From: an uncultured Clostridia bacterium
Lineage (GTDB): Bacteria; Bacillota; Clostridia; Oscillospirales; CAG-272
Direction: 5' to 3'
NCBI GenBank assembly: GCA_937893945.1
Contig: CALCTA010000025.1
Location: 1 to 11,337, forward strand
Length of the DNA: 11,337 nucleotides
This document shows positions 6,263 to 11,337 of the stretch, one piece after another. Each line of letters opens with the position of its first letter. Position 1 is the stretch's first letter. The notes under the pieces are model-generated. The model was not told the DNA's origin, did no database searches, and worked only from the letters and a program-made list of their open reading frames with translations. Position numbers and translations under genes: made by a program.

Positions 6263-7783
6263 ATGGCAGACAACAAAATTTTTGCTAAATACACCGACGA
6301 GGAGACCTTTAAGAGAATTGTTGACTATTCAAGTCTTACGGACATGTGGGAAAGCTCGGTAAAGAGCTATGGAAATTGCCTTGCGGTGATCGACGAGGAT
6401 AAGGAATACACCTATTCTCAGCTTGACGCAGAGATAGCGGCGTTCAGAGCCGTGCTTGCAGATCGAGGCATCAAGGCAGGCGACGCGGTAGGAATTATCG
6501 CTCCCAACTCGGTAGGCTTTATCAAGGCTTATCTTGCGATAAACACCATCGGGGCTGCCGCTGTGCTTCTTCCCGCGCACCTTGACGCTATGACAGTGTT
6601 CGGATGCTCTATGAAATTCGGACTCAAGGCGCTCGTTTATGATGCCGCTCTTGAGGAAAAAACAGCGATAATCAGGGCAAAGACACCTGCCCTTCCGCTC
6701 ATCACCACTGCCGAGACCTCCGAGAAGTCTATTCCTGCTGTATATCCCGACGAGAGCGCACTCTCTACAGTCATCTTCACAGGCGGTACTACAGGCAACA
6801 GCAAGGGCGCAAGACTCTCGCACAGAGCAGTAGTTCGCGGAACTAAGAACGGATGCTACGGCATCAAGGAGATATTCAATCAGAGATATTTCCTCGTTCT
6901 TCCGCTCACACACGTGTTCGGACTTATCAGAAACACACTCTCTGCCTTCTACACAGGCAGTAGCTTGTTCGTATGCAGAAACAACAAGAATATGTTCAAG
7001 GATATAGCGGTATATCGCCCCACTATAATGATATTCGTTCCCGCTCTTGCCGAGATGGCACTTAATCTCTCCAAGCAGTTCGGCAGAAATATGCTTGGCG
7101 AGGACATGAAGACTATCATCTGCGGCGCGGCACCCGTTTCTCCCTACCTCGTAAGAGAGTACGCAAAGCTTGGTATCACGCTTCTCCCCGGCTACGGACT
7201 TACCGAGAGCGCAAACCTCGTAAGCGGAAATCCCGAGGCGCTTGCTAAGCCTGATTCAGTAGGCCTTATCTATGAGGGTATGGATTACAAGGTAGTTGAC
7301 GGCGAGCTTTGGCTCAAGGGCACCAATATGATGGACGGCTACTTCGGCGACGAGGAAAACGCTCTCGCGTACGAGGACGGCTGGTTCAAGACCGGCGACC
7401 TCGTTCGCTTCGACGAGGACGGATTCCTTTACATCACGGGTAGAATCAAAGAGATAATCGTCCTCTCAAGCGGCGAGAACGTATCCCCCGCAGAGCTTGA
7501 GGTGAAGTTCTACGAGATAGACGGCGTTCAGGACTGTCTCGTTTACGACATAACCGACGGCAACGCTCAGCTTCTCGTTCTTGAAATTCTCCCCCGTGTC
7601 TCAGTTCTCAAGGCGCGTGGTGTTGAGGACTTTGAGGCATACTTCAAGGAAGAGGTTGAGAAGATCAATGCTTCTCTTCCCGCATTTGAGAAAATAAATA
7701 AAATTGTCATAAGGGACAGCGATTTCGTTCGCACTCCCGCTATGAAGATTGCGAGAAATAAAAATGGCACTCTCAAGAACTGA
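6263..7783 (+). CDS. AMP-forming acyl-CoA/acyl-ACP synthetase-like ligase
   Basis: The 506-residue protein carries a full canonical set of ANL-superfamily motifs: ATP loop FTGGTTGNSKG (172-182), LPLTHVFG (213-220), GYGLTES (310-316), TGDL (377-380), GRIKEII (393-399) and the C-terminal catalytic Lys in PAMKIARNK (K495). It should adenylate a carboxylic acid and transfer it to CoA or to a carrier protein. Unlike the first ligase of the operon it has no carrier domain of its own, but the acyl carrier protein is encoded immediately downstream and overlaps it by 20 bases. That makes the carrier its likely partner (inference). GGAGGA at 6250-6255 precedes ATG with seven bases of spacing. Fatty acids are the likeliest substrates given the neighbours, but an aryl or other acid cannot be excluded. 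Confidence 0.85.
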   Translation: MADNKIFAKYTDEETFKRIVDYSSLTDMWESSVKSYGNCLAVIDEDKEYTYSQLDAEIAAFRAVLADRGIKAGDAVGIIAPNSVGFIKAYLAINTIGAAAVLLPAHLDAMTVFGCSMKFGLKALVYDAALEEKTAIIRAKTPALPLITTAETSEKSIPAVYPDESALSTVIFTGGTTGNSKGARLSHRAVVRGTKNGCYGIKEIFNQRYFLVLPLTHVFGLIRNTLSAFYTGSSLFVCRNNKNMFKDIAVYRPTIMIFVPALAEMALNLSKQFGRNMLGEDMKTIICGAAPVSPYLVREYAKLGITLLPGYGLTESANLVSGNPEALAKPDSVGLIYEGMDYKVVDGELWLKGTNMMDGYFGDEENALAYEDGWFKTGDLVRFDEDGFLYITGRIKEIIVLSSGENVSPAELEVKFYEIDGVQDCLVYDITDGNAQLLVLEILPRVSVLKARGVEDFEAYFKEEVEKINASLPAFEKINKIVIRDSDFVRTPAMKIARNKNGTLKN

Positions 7784-8018
7784 AATAAAAGAAAAGCTTT
7801 CTGACGTTATGAAAATGGTGCTGAGCGATGGACAGGCAGACCTTAGCACTATAGACGAGTCCTCCCGTCTTGTTGAGGATCTCGGACTCAACTCGGTAGG
7901 TGTGCTCTACATAGTTATCGCTATTGAGGAATTCTTCGGAATAGAATTTGAGGACGTTGGCTTTGACGACTTCAAGGTAATTGGCGACGTCGTGGATTAT
8001 ATTGAGGATCATCTGTAA
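7764..8018 (+). CDS. Stand-alone acyl carrier protein
   Basis: This acidic 84-residue protein has the size and helix layout of an acyl carrier protein. The phosphopantetheine site is EDLGLNSVG, with Ser 44 as the modified residue. The Asp of the usual DSL motif is Asn here, so it is probably not the housekeeping fatty-acid carrier. The end (DDFKVIGDVVDYIEDHL) is the usual carrier helix 4. ATG 7764 is chosen over an in-frame TTG at 7749; both lie inside the end of the ligase gene, so translation is probably coupled. Its stop overlaps the next gene's start as TAATG. It is expected to carry acyl groups from the upstream ligase to the operon's acyltransferases (inference). Confidence 0.9.
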   Translation: MALSRTEIKEKLSDVMKMVLSDGQADLSTIDESSRLVEDLGLNSVGVLYIVIAIEEFFGIEFEDVGFDDFKVIGDVVDYIEDHL

Positions 8019-8845
8019 TGACTTGGGCTCTTAAGCAAGCCGCACTTGGCGACATGGTCCGTGTAAAGAGCGGAAGCATATACCATTACGGCGTTTTCGT
8101 AAGCGAGGACGAGATAATACAGTTTGGTCTTGCGCCTGCCCTGCGCCCCTCGGTAAAGCCCTGCGACGTTGAGGTATGCGTCTCTGACGTTGACGGATTT
8201 CTTGGCGGTGGCTTCCTCGAGGTTGCCGTGCTTGACAGGAAGGAATCAAAAAAACGCCGTTCCCCAAAGGAAACGGTGGCAATGGCGAGAAGCCGACTTG
8301 GAGAGAAGGGTTATCACATTCTTTACAACAACTGTGAGCATTTTGCTTACGAGTGTGTGATGGGAGAGAGATATTGCTCACAGACCGACCTTGTGCGCTC
8401 GCTCTTTAAATCGCTCCCTATCCTCGATCTGTATACCCTCTATCTTCCCACAGAGCTTGCCCCCAAAAGCATCGGAATAAAGGCAATAGACGAGGAGATA
8501 GCCGCTATCCCAGACGAGAAGCAAAGACTTATGAGATACCTTGAATGGAAGCTTTTCGAGTACGGCGCGGAGCGCTCGCTCGGCCTTAAGCTTTCAAAGA
8601 TCAAGCTCTCGCGCGACAAGAACGGAGCGTGGAGTACCGATTCATTCAAATTTGCGTTTGCCAAGAGTGAAGACTCAGGCTTTATCGCAGTAGCTGTATC
8701 TCGCGCGGAGGTCGATCTCACACTTGAAAATACAGTCAAGGACGACAAGAGCGTCAGCATTACGCTTGGAAATTCGTCGGCTCTCACAGTGCATTCCTCC
8801 ACCCCCGACAAGCTGAGGATATACGACAATATTAAATTGAAATAG
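8018..8845 (+). CDS. LRAT-type (NlpC/P60 superfamily) acyltransferase/phospholipase domain fused to a degenerate Sfp-type phosphopantetheinyl-transferase-like half
   Basis: Residues 8-130 match the LRAT/H-rev107 fold: GDMVRV near the start, YHYGVFV holding the catalytic His 23, and NNCEHFAYE with the nucleophile Cys 106. Known relatives cleave acyl groups from phospholipids through a thioester on this Cys and pass them to a hydroxyl or amine, or to water. Residues about 150-240 resemble the first half of short Sfp-type phosphopantetheinyl transferases: a KQRLMRYLEWKLFEYG helix, then a GAW...FKFAFAKSED...IAVAVS strand region. The diagnostic SHS reads AKS, and GVDxE reads DLTLE, so the phosphopantetheine and metal sites look lost. 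The second half of that enzyme is absent, replaced by a short beta-rich tail (about 240-275). I see no signal peptide. It is the last gene of the operon, overlaps the carrier gene by one base, and is followed at once by a terminator. The LRAT call is firm; the second assignment is a weaker pattern match. Confidence 0.8.
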   Translation: MTWALKQAALGDMVRVKSGSIYHYGVFVSEDEIIQFGLAPALRPSVKPCDVEVCVSDVDGFLGGGFLEVAVLDRKESKKRRSPKETVAMARSRLGEKGYHILYNNCEHFAYECVMGERYCSQTDLVRSLFKSLPILDLYTLYLPTELAPKSIGIKAIDEEIAAIPDEKQRLMRYLEWKLFEYGAERSLGLKLSKIKLSRDKNGAWSTDSFKFAFAKSEDSGFIAVAVSRAEVDLTLENTVKDDKSVSITLGNSSALTVHSSTPDKLRIYDNIKLK

Positions 8846-8846
8846 C

Positions 8847-8879
8847 AAAAACGCTTGCGGTGTTCCGCAAGCGTTTTTT
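8847..8879. terminator. Strong bidirectional intrinsic terminator
   Basis: A perfect 14-bp stem (8847-8860 with 8865-8878) closes a TGTT loop. The core is ACGCTTGCGG/CCGCAAGCGT, flanked by an A run on the left and a T run on the right, so either strand gives a hairpin followed by U. It begins two bases after the LRAT gene stop and ends seven bases before the stop of the convergent histidine kinase gene, ending both transcripts. Confidence 0.93.
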
Positions 8880-8885
8880 ACTTTA

Positions 8886-9938
8886 TCACTTTTCAAGAAT
8901 AACTGTAAATCTGCATCCGCGCTCGGTGTTCTCTGTGCTCACACTTCCGCCGATGGCATCGGTAATGCTCTTGACCAGGGCAAGTCCGAGCCCGTTGCCT
9001 TCTTGCTTGTGAGAGCTGTCGCACTGATAGAATTTATCAAAGATATGCCCCACGTTCTCCTCACTTATTCCCTCTCCCTCATCTTCAACCGTGAAAACTA
9101 TACTCTCACTGTCTTTGCGAAGCATTATACTCACCGTACTTCTCTCAGGAGCGAACTTTATCGCGTTGTCGATAAGGTTGTTCCAGACGTGCATCACAAG
9201 CGCCTTGTTGCCCTCGTAATCTATGCTTTCAAGCTCAACGTCAAGCTCTATCTCCTTCTCGCTCCACTTAGGCTCAAGGAGGAGTATCGACTGTCTTATC
9301 TGCTCATCAAGTGAAAAGCTCTCGACCTTGGTGTCTATAGCCTGATTGTCTATTTTGGAAAACAGAAGCATATTGCCTACAAGCTCCGAGAGCCTCTTTG
9401 AATTGAGCAATATCTTCTCAACGTACTCCGCGTCCTCCTCGCAGAGATTTTCACTTCCCTGCAAGAGCATCGCATACCCTTCTATAGCCGTTATCGGCGT
9501 TTTTATCTCATGCGACACGTTTGATACGAAATCGGTCTTAAGTATCTCAGTCGCGGCAAGCTCCTCTGTCATAAGGTTAAAGTCGCGGTAAGCGTTTTCT
9601 ATATCACTAAAGGGAGCGCTCGTGCGCATCTTAACGTCAAAATTCCCGTGAGCCACCGCGTTCATCGCCTCACTGAGCATCCTAATGGGTAACAGGAGCG
9701 CGCGGTTTACAAAAATCGATATCGGTATTCCGAGCAGTATGCCTATGATTATTACCCATACGGTCAGCGGAATATTTGCGAGTATCTGAAACTGATTGGT
9801 AAGGAAATACGAAAGTCCTGTCGCTATGGCAAGGATACCTGCGAGCTCGGCAATAGCTATAAAAGAGATATACCAGCTTACGCTTATCTTTCTTCTTTTG
9901 CCCTTTTGCTTCTTTTGTTTAGCCTTATCTTTTTTCAT
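8886..9938 (-). CDS. Sensor histidine kinase with minimal extracytoplasmic loop
   Basis: The 350-residue kinase has a basic Lys-rich N-terminus (1-17), two membrane helices (about 22-46 and 57-77) separated by only about ten residues, and a HAMP-like linker (about 78-130). The dimerization/phosphoacceptor box is VSHEIKTP with His 143. The ATP-binding domain shows the N box NNLIDNAIKF (253-262), G1 DEGEG (286-290), the F box IFDKFYQ (299-305) and G2 GNGLGLAL (314-321). It should autophosphorylate His 143 and pass the phosphate to the partner regulator, whose stop codon overlaps this ATG. There is no room for an outside sensor domain, so it probably senses within the membrane or through a partner protein, as 'intramembrane-sensing' kinases do. 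All catalytic boxes are intact. Confidence 0.93.
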   Translation of the reverse strand: MKKDKAKQKKQKGKRRKISVSWYISFIAIAELAGILAIATGLSYFLTNQFQILANIPLTVWVIIIGILLGIPISIFVNRALLLPIRMLSEAMNAVAHGNFDVKMRTSAPFSDIENAYRDFNLMTEELAATEILKTDFVSNVSHEIKTPITAIEGYAMLLQGSENLCEEDAEYVEKILLNSKRLSELVGNMLLFSKIDNQAIDTKVESFSLDEQIRQSILLLEPKWSEKEIELDVELESIDYEGNKALVMHVWNNLIDNAIKFAPERSTVSIMLRKDSESIVFTVEDEGEGISEENVGHIFDKFYQCDSSHKQEGNGLGLALVKSITDAIGGSVSTENTERGCRFTVILEK

Positions 9939-10606
9939 AGCTTCACCACTTTGTAGCCGACGCCGCGCATAGTGATTATTTTGAAATCCTCACTATCGCC
10001 GAATTTTTCGCGCAAGCGTCCGATATGAACGTCAACCGTGTGAGTGTCAGAGCCTGAATCATAGCCCCAGATATCGTCCATAAGCTGTTGGCGCGTAAAT
10101 ATCTTTCCGGGGTAGGATGCCATTTTGTACAGAAGCATAAATTCCTTCTGTGGAAGTATCATCTGCTCACGTCCCGTATTGACGGTCAGTGAATCGCATT
10201 CAAGCACAGTCTGACCTATAGTGAGCCTGCGCTCGTTTGCTATCTGAGAGCGGCGAAGCAAAGCGCCCACACGAAGCAGCATCTCGTTTACGTTTATGGG
10301 CTTTACCATATAGTCGTCGCTCCCCGAAAAGAAGCCCGCCTGCATATCATCAAAGGCGTCCTTGGCGGTTATCATGAGAACGGGAGTGTTGTTCCCTGCA
10401 TCCCTGAGCGCGCGAACAAGCTCGTAGCCGTCCATTCTCGGCATCATTATGTCAGAAATGATAATGTCAAAAAATTGATTTTCAATCTCACAAAGGGCCT
10501 CTTCTCCGTCGGAAACTCCGACTACCGAATATCCGTTTTTCACAAGCACGCGTGAAAACAGCTGTCGAAGCTCTCTGTCATCCTCTGCTATCAGTATCTT
10601 GAACAT
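9935..10606 (-). CDS. OmpR/PhoB-family response regulator
   Basis: This 223-residue regulator has a receiver domain (1-115) with the acidic pair Asp 9/Asp 10, phosphoacceptor Asp 52 in SDIMMP, Thr 80 in the MIT strand and Lys 102 in VKP. A winged-helix DNA-binding domain follows (about 125-223), with the conserved EFMLLYKMASYPGKIFTR region and the HTVDVHIGRLREK recognition helix. It starts at ATG 10606 behind a GGAGG site and overlaps the kinase start by four bases (ATGA). It is the cognate partner of that kinase. Target genes cannot be read from the sequence; the transporter in the same unit is the natural first candidate. Confidence 0.95.
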   Translation of the reverse strand: MFKILIAEDDRELRQLFSRVLVKNGYSVVGVSDGEEALCEIENQFFDIIISDIMMPRMDGYELVRALRDAGNNTPVLMITAKDAFDDMQAGFFSGSDDYMVKPINVNEMLLRVGALLRRSQIANERRLTIGQTVLECDSLTVNTGREQMILPQKEFMLLYKMASYPGKIFTRQQLMDDIWGYDSGSDTHTVDVHIGRLREKFGDSEDFKIITMRGVGYKVVKL

Positions 10607-10634
10607 CTATTCCTCCAAAACAAAAGGTTTAATA

Positions 10635-11337
10635 TTACTTTTCTTTTTTCTTTTTTATCGCTCCGTAAGGCACGGATACGAAAAATCCTGCCACCATGAG
10701 CGCCGCCCAGATAAGTATAAGGTTTTTCCAGCCGATAGTTGTTGCCGCATCCGCAAAGAGATTTGTTGCGAGAGAAGCGGACATATAGCTTACGAAATCA
10801 AGAAATCCCGTAACGCTCGATACCATACCCGTATCACGAAGTCCGGGGCAGTATCTGCTCCACATCATCGTGGATACTCCGTTTGCCGCCATTATCGCGA
10901 TAGCCATAAAGAATACGTTGATTATGGGTTGCTTTACAAGGAATATAAGCAGGAAGGATGCCGCCGCAGTACCGAACATAACGAGTATCGTCTTATTCAT
11001 ATTGCTTCCAAGTCTCTCGTAAACGAACACCGCAATAAATGCCGCCGCAGATATGAGCAAAGTTGAAACGGTGAAAATAAGCGCCGACTGATCGGGGGTA
11101 AATCCGAGATATTGATTGAAGTATGTAGGCATCCAGAACACTACGCTGGTTCTGATAACGCCTGTTATCATCGCTATCAAAGTAAATTTGACTATCTGTC
11201 TCTTGAAAAGCGCCTTGACACCCACGCCCTTTTGCTTTTCCTGCTTCTCAAATTGATCGTAGCGTATTATTCCCTTTTTCTCAAAGAGGGTCGCAAAGCT
11301 AAATACCGCGATAGCCATCGCCACGAGCGCTATAGAG
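10635..11337 (-). CDS. MFS transporter of organophosphate:phosphate antiporter (GlpT/UhpT) type, C-terminal half
   Basis: The frame is open to the right edge, so the N-terminal half and the true start lie outside the window. A GTG at 11324-11322 is internal, because upstream codons continue a hydrophobic helix. What is visible corresponds to helices 6/7 to 12: a cytoplasmic loop rich in Lys and Gln, then GVIRTSVVFWMPTYF followed by a YLGFTPDQSALIF loop, and a late GMVSSVTGFLDFVSYM helix. All are typical of the OPA family, which exchanges sugar or glycerol phosphates for phosphate. The tail ends in KKKKEK. The response regulator starts 28 bases downstream in the same direction, so the order transporter-regulator-kinase suggests co-transcription. 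The cargo is unknown. Confidence 0.8.
   Translation of the reverse strand, partial: SIALVAMAIAVFSFATLFEKKGIIRYDQFEKQEKQKGVGVKALFKRQIVKFTLIAMITGVIRTSVVFWMPTYFNQYLGFTPDQSALIFTVSTLLISAAAFIAVFVYERLGSNMNKTILVMFGTAAASFLLIFLVKQPIINVFFMAIAIMAANGVSTMMWSRYCPGLRDTGMVSSVTGFLDFVSYMSASLATNLFADAATTIGWKNLILIWAALMVAGFFVSVPYGAIKKKKEK

Noticed and set aside
6329..6913. Minus-strand open frame of 194 codons inside the second ligase gene
   Set aside because: The plus strand there encodes the canonical N-terminal half and ATP loop of an AMP-forming ligase. The antisense frame has no recognisable domain and no ribosome binding site I can see.
10599..11066. Plus-strand open frame of 155 codons opposite the OPA-type transporter
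   Set aside because: Its translation is rich in Arg, His and Cys in an unstructured way and it is antisense to a clear transporter coding sequence.
1..11337. CRISPR arrays, tRNA or rRNA genes, insertion sequences, toxin-antitoxin pairs
   Set aside because: I found no regularly spaced repeats, no cloverleaf or rRNA-like segment, no transposase or terminal inverted repeats, and no small toxin-antitoxin gene pair. Nearly all the sequence is taken by the genes described.

Overview
The window looks like a chromosomal segment of a Gram-positive Clostridia-type anaerobe (Firmicutes), probably uncultured and gut-associated. The grounds are about 45-50% GC over most of the window, strong GGAGG-type ribosome binding sites, tightly packed and overlapping genes, frequent AGA and ATA codons, and an OmpR/PhoB two-component pair of Firmicutes style. 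The genus cannot be told from the sequence.

Layout. (1) 1-853, minus strand: an open frame running off the left edge. It starts as a diacylglycerol/lipid kinase and changes at about residues 113-121 into a beta-CASP metallo-beta-lactamase. The join falls on a short stretch that both families could share, and base composition steps up sharply beyond it, so it may be an assembly chimera or a recombinant. (2) 854-1096: a divergent AT-rich regulatory region with a good promoter for the plus-strand operon, a candidate promoter for the kinase, and a palindrome whose half-site recurs over the operon's -35 box. (3) 1097-8845, plus strand: seven closely packed or overlapping genes, ending at a strong bidirectional terminator (8847-8879). 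They encode an AMP-forming ligase with its own C-terminal carrier-protein domain, a MelB/GPH-type transporter with an extra C-terminal membrane domain, two PlsC-type acyltransferases, a second AMP-forming ligase, a stand-alone acyl carrier protein, and an LRAT-type (NCEHF) papain-like acyltransferase or phospholipase with an extension resembling half of a degenerate Sfp-type phosphopantetheinyl transferase. (4) 8886 to the right edge, minus strand: histidine kinase, response regulator, and the C-terminal half of an organophosphate:phosphate-antiporter-like MFS transporter, in one transcription unit (transporter, regulator, kinase).

How the parts may work together (inference). The seven-gene operon holds acid activation (two ligases), acyl carriage (two carrier proteins), acyl transfer to lysolipid or glycerophosphate-like acceptors (two PlsC), a thiol acyltransferase/lipase (LRAT), and a transporter of the fold that includes the lysophosphatidylcholine symporter MFSD2A. 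It has no ketosynthase, reductase or thioesterase, so it should reuse existing acids rather than make them. The nearest well-known parallel in logic is the Escherichia coli LplT-Aas lysophospholipid repair pair, here split into many proteins and expanded with an LRAT enzyme. The divergent lipid kinase fits a lipid theme. I know of no described system with this exact composition. The substrates are unknown.
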